A stretch of 64,000 nt of DNA, taken from contig NZ_NKHL01000115.1 of the NCBI RefSeq assembly GCF_002934685.1, positions 160,991-224,990 of the forward strand. Direction: 5' to 3'. The notes beneath the pieces are model-generated. The model saw nothing but the letters and a program-made list of their open reading frames with translations, ran no database searches and was not told the DNA's origin. Each line of letters starts with the position of its first letter. Position 1 is the first letter of the stretch. Position numbers and translations under genes: made by a program. Shown here in pieces: positions 31,574 to 40,731 of this stretch. Source of the stretch: Pseudomonas bohemica (lineage in GTDB: Bacteria; Pseudomonadota; Gammaproteobacteria; Pseudomonadales; Pseudomonadaceae).

Positions 31574-34500
31574 ATGTCGAAGTTTTTCATCGACCGTCCC
31601 ATTTTCGCGTGGGTAATTGCCCTCGTGATCATGCTGGTCGGGGCTCTATCGATCCTCAATCTGCCGATCAACCAGTACCCGGCCATTGCGCCACCGGCCA
31701 TCGCGATCCAGGTGACCTACCCGGGTGCGTCCGCACAGACCGTGCAGGACACCGTGGTACAGGTTATCGAGCAGCAGATGAACGGCATCGACAACCTACG
31801 CTATATCTCGTCGGAAAGTAACTCTGATGGCAGCATGACCATCACCGTGACTTTCAACCAGGGTACCAACCCGGATATCGCTCAGGTTCAGGTGCAGAAC
31901 AAGCTCAACCTGGCCACCCCGCTGCTGCCTCAAGAGGTGCAACAGCAGGGCCTGCGCGTGACCAAGGCAGTGAAGAACTTCCTGTTGGTGGTCGGTCTGG
32001 TATCCGCAGACGGCAGCATGGGCAAGGAAGACTTGTCCAACTACATCGTGTCCAACATCCAGGATCAGATCGCCCGTACTCCGGGTGTAGGTGACTTCCA
32101 GGTGTTCGGTGCGCAGTACGCGATGCGCATCTGGCTCGACCCGGACAAGCTGAACAACTTCCAGCTGACTCCGGTTGACGTCAAGTCGGCCATCACTGCA
32201 CAGAACGTTCAGGTGTCCTCCGGGCAGATCGGTGGTTTGCCAGCGGTCAAGGGCCAGCAGCTCAACGCGACCATCATCGGCAAGACTCGTCTGCAGACCT
32301 CCGAGCAGTTCGGCAACATCCTGCTCAAGGTCAATCAGGATGGCTCTCAAGTACGCTTGAAAGACGTCGCCAGCATTGGTCTGGGCGGCGAAAACTACAG
32401 TATTGATGCGCAATACAATGGTAAGCCGGCGTCAGGTATCGCAATCAAACTGGCTACCGGCGCGAACGCACTGGACACCTCCAAGGCCATTCGCGACACC
32501 ATCGGTCGTCTGGAACCGTTCTTTCCACCGGGCATGAAAGTCGTCTACCCATATGACACCACCCCAGTGGTGAAAGAATCGATCAGCGGGGTAGTACACA
32601 CCCTGGGTGAAGCGATCATTCTGGTGTTCCTGGTGATGTACCTGTTCCTGCAAAACTTCCGCGCCACCATCATCACCACGATGACCGTGCCGGTGGTACT
32701 GCTGGGGACCTTCGGTATCCTCGCCGCGGCCGGCTTCACCATCAACACCTTGACCATGTTCGGCATGGTGCTTGCGATCGGTCTGTTGGTGGACGATGCG
32801 ATCGTTGTGGTGGAAAACGTCGAGCGGGTGATGGCCGAGGAGCACTTGTCTCCCCGAGACGCCACGCGCAAGTCCATGGAACAGATTCAGGGCGCTCTGG
32901 TAGGTATCGCCATGGTGCTGTCGGCGGTACTGCTGCCAATGGCATTCTTTGGTGGATCCACCGGTGTGATCTATCGACAGTTCTCGATCACCGTGGTGTC
33001 CGCGATGGCGCTCTCGGTACTGGTCGCATTGGTCTTCACCCCGGCCCTGTGTGCGACGCTGCTCAAGCCGATCGATTCCGAAAAACACGGTCAGCCGCGC
33101 AAAGGTTTCTTCGGCTGGTTCAACCGCACGTTCGATCGCGGTGTATTGAGCTACGAGCGTGGTGTCGGCAACATCATCCGTCACAAAATCCCGGCGTTCC
33201 TCGTCTACCTGCTGATCTTCGGCGGCATGATCTGGATGTTCACTCGCATTCCGACGGCGTTCCTGCCTGAAGAAGACCAGGGCATCATCTTCGCGCAGGT
33301 GCAGACGCCACCCGGCTCGACCGCCGAGCGGACTCAAGACACCCTGGACAAGATGCGCGAATACCTGGTGACCGATCCGGGCGTCAATTCCGTATTCTCG
33401 ATCAACGGCTTCAACTTCGCAGGCCGTGGACAGAGTTCCGGTCTGGCATTCGTGATGCTCAAGTCATGGGAAGATCGTGACTCGTCCAACAGCGTGTTCG
33501 AAGTGGCCAAACGGGCTCAGGCCCACTTCTTTGGCTTCCGGGACGCGATGTCTTTTGCCGTTGTTCCACCCGCGGTACTGGAGCTGGGTAACGCTACCGG
33601 TTTCGACCTGTATCTGCAGGATCAGGCGGGTCTGGGCCACGAGAAGCTCATGCAGGCACGTAACCAACTGTTGGGCCTGGCCTCGCAGAGCAAGGTGCTG
33701 GCCGGTGTGCGCCCTAACGGTCTGACCGACGAACCGCAATACCAGTTGATCATCGATGACGAAAAAGCCCGCGCCCTCGGCGTGACCCAATCCGACATCA
33801 ACACCACGCTGTCGGTGGCGATGGGCGGTAGCTACGTCAACGACTTCATCGACCGCGGGCGGGTGAAGAAGGTGTACATCATGGGTAATGCAAAATCCCG
33901 GATGAGCCCTGAAGACCTGAAGAAGTGGTACGTGCGTAACGCCAGCGGCACCATGGTTCCGTTCGACGCTTTCGCCGGCGGCGAGTGGGTGTACGGATCG
34001 CCGAAACTGTCGCGTTACAACGGTGTTCCAGCGGAAGAAATCCTCGGTACTCCAGCCCCTGGTTACAGTACCGGTCAGGCGATGGCGGAAATCGAGAAAC
34101 TGTCGCAGCAACTGCCGCAGGGTATCGGCTACTCCTGGACCGGCCTGTCGTTCGAAGAGCGGCTCTCCGGCTCGCAGGCCCCGGCGCTGTATGCGATTTC
34201 GGTGCTCGTCGTGTTCCTGTGTCTGGCGGCACTGTACGAGAGCTGGTCGATTCCGATCGCTGTTCTGCTGGTGGTTCCGCTCGGTGTGATCGGTGCGCTG
34301 ATGGCAACCAGCCTGCGCGGCCTGTCCAACGACGTGTTCTTCCAGGTGGGCCTGTTGGTGACAGTGGGTCTGGCGGCGAAGAACGCCATTCTCATCGTCG
34401 AGTTCGCCAAAGAGCTGCATGAACAGGGCAAGTCGCTGATGGATGCGGCGGTGGAAGCATGCCGGATGCGTCTGCGTCCGATCGTGATGACGTCGATGGC

Positions 34501-34702
34501 GTTCATCCTCGGCGTGGTGCCACTGACGATCTCCAGCGGTGCAGGTTCGGGCAGTCAGCATTCGATCGGTACCGGCGTGATCGGCGGTATGATCACCGCT
34601 ACCATTCTGGCGATCTTCTGGGTGCCGCTGTTCTTCGTATCGGTATCCGGATTGTTCAAGAGCAAACAGAAACACATCCCACACGATGAGGCTGGCCAAT
34701 GA
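31574..34702 (+). CDS. ttgB: RND multidrug efflux pump
   Basis: A 1042-residue proton-driven HAE1 pump (TtgB/EmhB/MexB). The N-terminus is SKFFIDRPIFAWVIALVIML, and transmembrane helix 4 carries the proton-relay Asp pair in LVDDAIVVVENVERV. The C-terminal half holds LLVTVGLAAKNAILIVEF. The length is normal for the family. It exports antibiotics, solvents and plant phenolics from the periplasm and inner membrane through TtgC. Its last four bases overlap ttgC (ATGA). Confidence 0.96.
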   Translation: MSKFFIDRPIFAWVIALVIMLVGALSILNLPINQYPAIAPPAIAIQVTYPGASAQTVQDTVVQVIEQQMNGIDNLRYISSESNSDGSMTITVTFNQGTNPDIAQVQVQNKLNLATPLLPQEVQQQGLRVTKAVKNFLLVVGLVSADGSMGKEDLSNYIVSNIQDQIARTPGVGDFQVFGAQYAMRIWLDPDKLNNFQLTPVDVKSAITAQNVQVSSGQIGGLPAVKGQQLNATIIGKTRLQTSEQFGNILLKVNQDGSQVRLKDVASIGLGGENYSIDAQYNGKPASGIAIKLATGANALDTSKAIRDTIGRLEPFFPPGMKVVYPYDTTPVVKESISGVVHTLGEAIILVFLVMYLFLQNFRATIITTMTVPVVLLGTFGILAAAGFTINTLTMFGMVLAIGLLVDDAIVVVENVERVMAEEHLSPRDATRKSMEQIQGALVGIAMVLSAVLLPMAFFGGSTGVIYRQFSITVVSAMALSVLVALVFTPALCATLLKPIDSEKHGQPRKGFFGWFNRTFDRGVLSYERGVGNIIRHKIPAFLVYLLIFGGMIWMFTRIPTAFLPEEDQGIIFAQVQTPPGSTAERTQDTLDKMREYLVTDPGVNSVFSINGFNFAGRGQSSGLAFVMLKSWEDRDSSNSVFEVAKRAQAHFFGFRDAMSFAVVPPAVLELGNATGFDLYLQDQAGLGHEKLMQARNQLLGLASQSKVLAGVRPNGLTDEPQYQLIIDDEKARALGVTQSDINTTLSVAMGGSYVNDFIDRGRVKKVYIMGNAKSRMSPEDLKKWYVRNASGTMVPFDAFAGGEWVYGSPKLSRYNGVPAEEILGTPAPGYSTGQAMAEIEKLSQQLPQGIGYSWTGLSFEERLSGSQAPALYAISVLVVFLCLAALYESWSIPIAVLLVVPLGVIGALMATSLRGLSNDVFFQVGLLVTVGLAAKNAILIVEFAKELHEQGKSLMDAAVEACRMRLRPIVMTSMAFILGVVPLTISSGAGSGSQHSIGTGVIGGMITATILAIFWVPLFFVSVSGLFKSKQKHIPHDEAGQ

Positions 34703-36165
34703 GCAAGTCCCTGATCTCTCTGGCAGTTACCGCGTTCGTACTTAGCGGCTGCTCGTTGATCCCTGATTACACGCAGCCCGCGGCCCCCGTGGCCGCCCAG
34801 TATCCGCAAGGCCCGGCGTACGCGCCGGCCGAAGCGGCCAACCAGGCAGCCGCTGAACAAGGCTGGCGCCAGTTCTTTCATGACCCGGCGCTGCAACAGT
34901 TGATTCAGACGTCGCTGAGCAATAACCGCGATCTGCGTGTCGCGGCGCTGAATATCGACGCCTACCGGGCACAGTACCGCATCCAGCGTGCGGACCTGTT
35001 CCCGGCAGTGTCCGTCGATGCTTCCGGTACCCGTCAGCGGGTGCCAGCAGACCTGTCGCAGACCGGCCGGGAGGGCATCACCAGCCAGTACTCGGTCGGC
35101 CTGGGCGTCAGCGCCTATGAACTGGACCTGTTCGGCCGCGTGCGCAGCTTGAGCGAGCAAGCCCTGGAAACTTACTTCGCCGGCGAAGAGGCCCGTCGCA
35201 GCACACAGATCAGCCTGGTGGCCAACGTCGCCAACGCTTATCTGACCTGGCAGGCGGACAAGGAGCTGCTGAAGCTGACCCAGGACACCCTCGGCGCCTT
35301 CGAAGAAAGCTTGCGGCTGACCTCGCGCAGCAACGAAGTCGGCGTCGCCTCGGCGCTGGATCTGGCGCAGTCGCGCACGTCGGTGGAAAGCGCCCGCGTC
35401 AAACTGGCGCAATACCAGCGTCTGGTCGCGCAAGATGAAAACAACCTGGTCCTGCTGCTGGGCACTGGGCTGCCAGCCAACCTGCCAGCTTCGCAACCGC
35501 TGAGCGCCGACATGCTCAACGAATTGCCGGCCGGTCTGCCATCGGAGCTGCTGCAACGCCGTCCGGACATCCTCCAGGCCGAGCATAGTCTGAAGGCAGC
35601 CAATGCCAACATCGGCGCGGCACGTGCAGCGTTCTTCCCGAGCATCAGCCTGACCGCCAGTGCCGGGACTGCCAGCAGTGATCTGAGCGGCCTGTTCAAG
35701 GGCGGTTCGGGCTCCTGGCTGTTCGAGCCACAGATCAATCTGCCGATCTTCAACGCGGGCAGCCTGCGTGCGAGCCTGGATTACTCGAAGATCCAGAAGG
35801 ACATCGGCGTCGCCAACTACGAGAAGGCGATTCAGACGGGCTTCCAGGAAGTCTCCGACGGTCTGGCCGCACGCAAGACCTTCACCGATCAGCTCAAGGC
35901 GCAGAACGACTTCGTCAACGCCAACCAGGACTACTACCGCCTGGCAGAGCGTCGCTACCGCATCGGCATCGACAGCAACCTGACCTTCCTCGATGCCCAG
36001 CGTCAGTTGTTCAGTGCGCAACAATCGTTGATCACTGATCGTCTGTCGCAGCTCAACAGTGAGGTGAACCTCTATCGGGCGCTGGGTGGCGGCTGGTACG
36101 AGCAAACCCCGAAGGGCGATAAAAAGCCGACCTCGGGTGATGTCCCGGAAACGCGGATGTTCTGA
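34699..36165 (+). CDS. ttgC: Outer-membrane efflux channel lipoprotein
   Basis: A 488-residue TolC-type channel of the OprM/TtgC/EmhC family. Lipobox LSGC gives C18, and SLIPDYTQPAAP follows as in NodT-type channels. The two repeats contain VSAYELDLFGRV and the mirror-image INLPIFNAGSLRA; the end is LYRALGGGWYE. Third gene of the efflux operon, with a clear terminator 16 bases later. Confidence 0.95.
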   Translation: MSKSLISLAVTAFVLSGCSLIPDYTQPAAPVAAQYPQGPAYAPAEAANQAAAEQGWRQFFHDPALQQLIQTSLSNNRDLRVAALNIDAYRAQYRIQRADLFPAVSVDASGTRQRVPADLSQTGREGITSQYSVGLGVSAYELDLFGRVRSLSEQALETYFAGEEARRSTQISLVANVANAYLTWQADKELLKLTQDTLGAFEESLRLTSRSNEVGVASALDLAQSRTSVESARVKLAQYQRLVAQDENNLVLLLGTGLPANLPASQPLSADMLNELPAGLPSELLQRRPDILQAEHSLKAANANIGAARAAFFPSISLTASAGTASSDLSGLFKGGSGSWLFEPQINLPIFNAGSLRASLDYSKIQKDIGVANYEKAIQTGFQEVSDGLAARKTFTDQLKAQNDFVNANQDYYRLAERRYRIGIDSNLTFLDAQRQLFSAQQSLITDRLSQLNSEVNLYRALGGGWYEQTPKGDKKPTSGDVPETRMF

Positions 36166-36180
36166 TTCGACGTTCGATAA

Positions 36181-36207
36181 AAAACCCACCATTTGGTGGG
36201 TTTTTTT
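36181..36207 (+). terminator. Terminator of ttgABC
   Basis: AAAACCCACC (36181-36190), loop ATTT, GGTGGG and seven Ts. It is a strong intrinsic terminator 16 bases after ttgC. Confidence 0.9.
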
Positions 36208-36271
36208 ATGGGTGTCGGATGTGGCGCTGGTTTGTGTGTATATCCGTTGTTTGCGTTGGCGCTAATATCGA

Positions 36272-36357
36272 TTCCGCTCTTACAGCGGGTCACTTTCGAA
36301 AAGCGCTTTGGCCACTTTTGTTGCTCTTACAAAATTGACCCGCTGTAAAAAGCGGAA
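36272..36357. repeat. Long imperfect inverted repeat between ttgC and pcaD
   Basis: TTCCGCTCTTACAGCGGGTC (from 36272, then A) and its partner TGACCCGCTGTAAAAAGCGG (from 36336, then AA) form arms of 21-22 bases with a single indel. The core TTACAGCGGGTCA is perfect. A 43-base spacer rich in TTTTG and GCTT lies between. It looks like a miniature palindromic element, or a bidirectional stop between convergent genes. Confidence 0.65.
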
Positions 36358-36410
36358 CCATGAGTCGCAGTTACCGCAGACATGGATATACACGCCATCT
36401 CAACGCCAAC

Positions 36411-37199
36411 TCAGCTCAACAAAAACTCATTAACGCGCCAGGCAAACACATCACCCAACTCAACGCTGGAAAGATGCGCCGCGTAGAAATCCGAAAGCTG
36501 GGCCCCATGAATATGGTTTTGCAGATAATGCCCATCCTCAACCGTCGTCACAGCGTCATGACTGCCACAAATCACCAATGTATCAACCGCAATCGAACCC
36601 ACTTGGCCGCGGAAATCCGCATCACGCACCGCCGCGCAGCACGCCGCGTACCCCACTGGTGAAGTTGCCGCCAACACATCAGTCACCGCCTTGACCTTGT
36701 CGACATGATCACGGGCAAACTCCGGCGTGAACCAACGCCCTACAGCGCCAGCCCCCAGCTCCAGCATCGCCTGCTGTCCACCCTTCTCTACCGCTTCAAT
36801 TCGGGGGTTCCAAGTGTCAGGTCCACCAATCTTCGCAGCGGTGTTGCACAAAACCAGCTTGTGCAACCGGTCACTGGCATGAATACCCAGCCACTGACCG
36901 ATCAGGCCCCCCATGGACAGGCCACAAAAATGCGCGCGCTTGATCTCCAACGCATCGAGCAACCCCAGCACATCGCGGCCCAGTTGCTCGATGTTGTAAG
37001 GGCCGTGACTCACCCCAGACTTGCCGTGGCCACGGGTGTCGTAACGCAAGACCCGGAACGACTTGCTGAACGAAGCGATCTGCGCATCCCACATGTGCAG
37101 ATCAGTACCCAGAGAATTGGACAGAACAAGCACCGGAGCATCCGTGGGACCCTCGATCTCGTAATGCAGTTGACCGTCTTGAAGTTGTACGAATGCCAT
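36411..37199 (-). CDS. pcaD: 3-oxoadipate enol-lactonase
   Basis: A 262-residue alpha/beta hydrolase that opens beta-ketoadipate enol-lactone in the cytoplasm. The nucleophile elbow is CGLSMGGLIGQW, the oxyanion region VLSNSLGTDLHMWD, and the late acid and His lie in ICGSHDAVTT and the AAHLSSVE end. Start 37199 follows AGGGAG; 13 codons upstream are also open. In related pseudomonads pcaB precedes and pcaC follows it. Neither is here: only 87 bases separate it from pcaT, and the inverted repeat and ttgC follow. The enzyme serves both catechol and protocatechuate branches. Confidence 0.92.
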   Translation of the reverse strand: MAFVQLQDGQLHYEIEGPTDAPVLVLSNSLGTDLHMWDAQIASFSKSFRVLRYDTRGHGKSGVSHGPYNIEQLGRDVLGLLDALEIKRAHFCGLSMGGLIGQWLGIHASDRLHKLVLCNTAAKIGGPDTWNPRIEAVEKGGQQAMLELGAGAVGRWFTPEFARDHVDKVKAVTDVLAATSPVGYAACCAAVRDADFRGQVGSIAVDTLVICGSHDAVTTVEDGHYLQNHIHGAQLSDFYAAHLSSVELGDVFAWRVNEFLLS

Positions 37200-37286
37200 G
37201 GCAGCTCCCTTGTTATCGAGCACTTGCGAGGATGTCATTGAAGAACATCGATGACGCGCGCCCGGTTGCAGGCGCGCGCAACGGGA

Positions 37287-38576
37287 TCAATGGTCTTCAT
37301 GCAGGTAGTCCGGCTTCTTCGGCAACCGCAGGCTGAAGAGGAAGGCGATCGCCATCATGCCCGTCACGTACCAGTAGAAGATGTTTTCCGACCCCATGTT
37401 TTTGAAACTCAGCGCAACGAATTCCGCCGAACCACCGAAGATGGCATTGGCCACGGCGTACGCCAGGCCCACTCCCAATGCACGCACATGCACCGGGAAC
37501 ATTTCGGCTTTCACCAGGCCGCTGATGGAGGTGTAGAAACTGACGATGGCCAGTGCCAGCGTGATCAGGATGAACGCCATGATCGGGCTGGTCGTGGTCT
37601 TGAGCGTCATCAGCAACGGTACGGTGCAGATTGTGCCCAGACCACCGAACCAAAGCATCGAAGCGCGACGGCCGATTTTGTCCGCCAGGATACCGAACAC
37701 CGGTTGCATGCACATATAGAGAAACAGCGCGCCGGTCATGATGTAACTGGCGACCTTGGCGTCCATGTGCACGGTGTTCACCAGGTATTTCTGCATGTAC
37801 GTAGTGAAGGTGTAGAAAATCAACGAGCCACCGGCGGTGTAACCCAGCACGGTAATGAACGCGCGTTTGTGATCACGGAACAGCGCGGACATGCTGCCGG
37901 CGTCCTTGTCCTGACGCACTTCGGCAGTGGTGGTTTCCTTGAGCGAGCGACGCAGCAGCAAGGAGATCACTGCAGCGATGGCGCCCACCACGAACGGGAT
38001 GCGCCAGCCGTAGGCTTTCAGCTCATCGGCACTGAGAAACTGCTGCAGGATGACCACGGTCAGCACCGCCAGCAATTGACCGCCGATAAGCGTCACGTAC
38101 TGGAACGAGCCGAAGAAACCCCGTTGCCCCCGCAACGCGACCTCACTCATGTACGTGGCCGTAGTGCCGTACTCGCCACCCACCGACAAGCCCTGAAACA
38201 GCCGCGCGATCAACAGCAGAAACGGCGCCCAGGCCCCGATTGCCGCGTAGGTCGGCAGACAGGCGATGACCAACGAGCCAGCGCACATCATCAGGACCGA
38301 GATCATCATCGAGTTCTTGCGGCCATGTTTGTCGGCCACCCGGCCAAACAGCCAGCCACCAATCGGGCGCATCAAAAAGCCCGCGGCGAAGACGCCAGCG
38401 GTGTTGAGCAGCTGTACGGTCGGGTCATCGGACGGGAAGAAAGCCGGTGCGAAGTAGATCGCGCAGAAGGCATAGACATAGAAGTCGAACCATTCCACGA
38501 GGTTGCCCGAAGAGGCGCCCACAATCGCAAAAATCCGTTTGCTCCTTTCTTCTCCGGTGTAGTGAGTCGTTGTCAT
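37287..38576 (-). CDS. pcaT: MHS-family dicarboxylate/beta-ketoadipate permease
   Basis: A 429-residue, 12-helix inner-membrane symporter. It is very like E. coli KgtP: IVGASSGNLVEWFDFYVYAF, FGRVADKHGRKNSM, LFQGLSVGGEYGTTATYMSE and SFYTSISGLVKAEMFPV. Its place after pcaF is that of PcaT in the P. putida and P. aeruginosa clusters. An AAAAATAA stretch runs into the start codon, a possible Hfq/Crc site. A hairpin separates it from pcaF, so it may be made from its own transcript as well. Confidence 0.85.
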   Translation of the reverse strand: MTTTHYTGEERSKRIFAIVGASSGNLVEWFDFYVYAFCAIYFAPAFFPSDDPTVQLLNTAGVFAAGFLMRPIGGWLFGRVADKHGRKNSMMISVLMMCAGSLVIACLPTYAAIGAWAPFLLLIARLFQGLSVGGEYGTTATYMSEVALRGQRGFFGSFQYVTLIGGQLLAVLTVVILQQFLSADELKAYGWRIPFVVGAIAAVISLLLRRSLKETTTAEVRQDKDAGSMSALFRDHKRAFITVLGYTAGGSLIFYTFTTYMQKYLVNTVHMDAKVASYIMTGALFLYMCMQPVFGILADKIGRRASMLWFGGLGTICTVPLLMTLKTTTSPIMAFILITLALAIVSFYTSISGLVKAEMFPVHVRALGVGLAYAVANAIFGGSAEFVALSFKNMGSENIFYWYVTGMMAIAFLFSLRLPKKPDYLHEDH

Positions 38577-38675
38577 TATTTTTTCCCCAGTTTTATAAAG
38601 ACCAGCCTAAAGCGTGAGTCTACGACATAACCTGAAACAGTTAGACTTAAGCAGTAACACTTCGACATCACAAGG

Positions 38676-38735
38676 ACAACCACCCAAGCGATCAGTTGCC
38701 TTTTCGTGGAGGCAAGCGATGACTCGGGTGGTTGT
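38676..38735. repeat. Nested hairpin between pcaF and pcaT
   Basis: Outer arms ACAACCACCC (38676-38685) and GGGTGGTTGT (38726-38735) are perfect. Inside, TTGCC and GGCAA form a second stem around TTTTCGTGGA. On the + strand it is followed by TTTCA; on the - strand, that of the operon, there is no T-run. It may be an attenuator or mRNA-processing structure in the pca operon. Confidence 0.5.
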
Positions 38736-38752
38736 TTTCAGACGTGTGTCGC

Positions 38753-39955
38753 TTATCTTTCTATCGCCAGGGCCAGGCCCTGTCCTACACCGACGCACAT
38801 TGTCGCCAATGCTTTGCTGCCGCCGGTTTTCTCCAATTGATGCAACGCCGTCAGCACCAGCCGCGCCCCGCTCATGCCCAACGGGTGGCCCAGCGAAATG
38901 GCACCGCCGTTCGGATTGACCTTGGATGAATCGTCGGCGATGCCCAGTTCGCGCATCACTGCCAGCCCCTGGCTGGCGAAGGCTTCGTTGAGTTCGATCA
39001 CATCGAAATCAGAAACCGCCAGGCCAAGGCGCTCGACCAGCTTGCGTACGGCCGGGACCGGACCGATGCCCATCACCCGCGGCTCGACCCCGGCACTGGC
39101 CATGCCCAACACGCGAGCGCGAGGGGTCAGGCCATGTTTCTTGACCGCTTCGGCCGAGGCCAGGATCAACGCCACGGCACCATCATTCAGACCCGCTGCA
39201 TTACCGGCGGTGACCGTCTTGCCGGAACCATTGACAGGCTTGAGTTTGCTCAGCGCTTCGAGACTGGTGTCTGCACGCGGGTGTTCGTCCTTGTCGACGA
39301 TGGTTTCGCCCTTTTTATGGACAATGCGCACGGGCACGATCTCTTCGGCGAAGAAGCCATTGGCCTGGGCTGCGGCAGTGCGTTGCTGGCTGCGCAGGGC
39401 AAAGGCGTCCTGATCTTCACGGGAAACCTTGTAGTCTTCGGCGACGTTGTCGCCGGTCTGGGGCATGGTTTCCACGCCGTACTGATCTTTCATTTGCGGG
39501 TTGACGAAGCGCCAGCCCAGCGTGGTGTCTTCAAGCTTCTGACCGCGACCGAACGCAGCATCGGCCTTGCCCATGACGAAGGGCGCGCGGGACATGGACT
39601 CGACACCCCCGGCAATCGCCAGCTCCATTTCGCCCGACGCGATGGCCCTGAACGCGGAGCCGACAGCGTCCAGCCCCGAAGCGCATAGGCGATTGACGGT
39701 CACGCCCGGCACGGTTTCCGGCAGCCCGGCCAGCAGCGCGGCCATGCGCGCCACGTTGCGGTTGTCTTCACCGGCCTGATTGGCGCAGCCGAGGAACACC
39801 TCGTCGACTTCCTGCCAGTTCACTGATGGGTTGCGCTCGATCAGCGCCTTGATCGGCAGGGCCGCCAGATCGTCGGCGCGAACGGTCGCCAGCGCGCCGC
39901 CAAAACGGCCGATGGGGGTACGGATCGCATCGCAGATATACACATCGCGCATCAT
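38753..39955 (-). CDS. pcaF: Beta-ketoadipyl-CoA thiolase
   Basis: A 400-residue thiolase that splits beta-ketoadipyl-CoA into succinyl-CoA and acetyl-CoA. The nucleophile is C91 (VNRLCASGLDAV), GHPLGMSGAR carries the catalytic His, and the second Cys lies in TMCVGVGQG. The signature NEAFASQGL is also present. The full family length is kept. Its start overlaps the pcaJ stop (ATGA), and ATG at 39952 is an alternative. Third enzyme gene of the pcaIJFTD operon. Confidence 0.94.
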   Translation of the reverse strand: MMRDVYICDAIRTPIGRFGGALATVRADDLAALPIKALIERNPSVNWQEVDEVFLGCANQAGEDNRNVARMAALLAGLPETVPGVTVNRLCASGLDAVGSAFRAIASGEMELAIAGGVESMSRAPFVMGKADAAFGRGQKLEDTTLGWRFVNPQMKDQYGVETMPQTGDNVAEDYKVSREDQDAFALRSQQRTAAAQANGFFAEEIVPVRIVHKKGETIVDKDEHPRADTSLEALSKLKPVNGSGKTVTAGNAAGLNDGAVALILASAEAVKKHGLTPRARVLGMASAGVEPRVMGIGPVPAVRKLVERLGLAVSDFDVIELNEAFASQGLAVMRELGIADDSSKVNPNGGAISLGHPLGMSGARLVLTALHQLEKTGGSKALATMCVGVGQGLALAIER

Positions 39956-40731
39956 GCTTCTCCCGGTGCCTGACCGTGAGCGGCAGCGGTACGCGCCTCC
40001 AGATCACGCAGGGCAGACAGTTCATACTCGCTCGGCTCCTCGGACACGACTACATTGTCGGCGAAGCGCAGCTCCCAACCGGTGGCGGCGATCACTTGTT
40101 CACGCGTGACGCCCGGATGCAGTGCGGTCACGACGAACTCATTGGTGCCCGCCTCGGGCTCCATGATGCACAGGTCGGTGATGATGCCGACGGGCCCCGC
40201 CCCCGGCAGCCCAAGGCGTTTGCGCGAATCCCCACCCTCGCCGTGACCGACCGAGGTGACGAAGTCCAGCTTGTTGACGAAGGCGCGGGAGGACTGCTTC
40301 AGAATGATCAGTACTTCCCTGGCCGAACCTGCGATCTCCGGTGCCCCGCCGGCGCCGGGCAGACGTACCTTGGGATTGTGGTAATCACCCACCACGGTGG
40401 TGTTGATGTTGCCGAAGCGGTCGACCTGAGCGGCACCCAGGAAGCCGACATCGACCCGGCCACCCTGCAGCCAGTAGCGGAAGATCTCGCTGGTGGACAC
40501 CACGGTGTCAGCGGTTTCCGCCAGTTCGCCATCGCCAATGGACAGCGGCAGCACGTTGGGCTTGGCGCCAATCGGCCCGGACTCATAGATCAGCACGACA
40601 TCAGGCGAAGATGTCAGGCGCGCCAGATTGGCGGCTTTGGATGGCAGGCCAATACCGACGAAGCAGACCGAGCCGTTCTTCAAGCGACGGGCAGCGGCTA
40701 CGGTCATCATTTCACTGGTGGTGTAGGTCAT
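39952..40731 (-). CDS. pcaJ: 3-oxoadipate CoA-transferase beta subunit
   Basis: A 259-residue beta subunit of succinyl-CoA:3-oxoadipate CoA-transferase. The catalytic Glu is E50 in LIYESGPIG. The family motif GGRVDVGFLGAAQVDRFGNIN is present in two parts, as is LPGAGGAPEI. It pairs with PcaI in the cytoplasm to activate beta-ketoadipate with CoA. It overlaps pcaI by one base and pcaF by four. Confidence 0.94.
   Translation of the reverse strand: MTYTTSEMMTVAAARRLKNGSVCFVGIGLPSKAANLARLTSSPDVVLIYESGPIGAKPNVLPLSIGDGELAETADTVVSTSEIFRYWLQGGRVDVGFLGAAQVDRFGNINTTVVGDYHNPKVRLPGAGGAPEIAGSAREVLIILKQSSRAFVNKLDFVTSVGHGEGGDSRKRLGLPGAGPVGIITDLCIMEPEAGTNEFVVTALHPGVTREQVIAATGWELRFADNVVVSEEPSEYELSALRDLEARTAAAHGQAPGEA

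Noticed and set aside
34555..36192. Antisense open frame of 545 codons opposite ttgC
   Set aside because: It is a GC-rich shadow of ttgC; the translation has no family likeness, while the + strand is a clear channel protein.
36360..36662. 100-codon + strand frame overlapping the pcaD end
   Set aside because: Antisense to pcaD over most of its length and without any recognisable domain.
37203..37238. Possible remnant of pcaB between pcaT and pcaD (short frame MFFNDILASAR)
   Set aside because: Eleven residues without recognisable likeness; too short to support a decayed gene.
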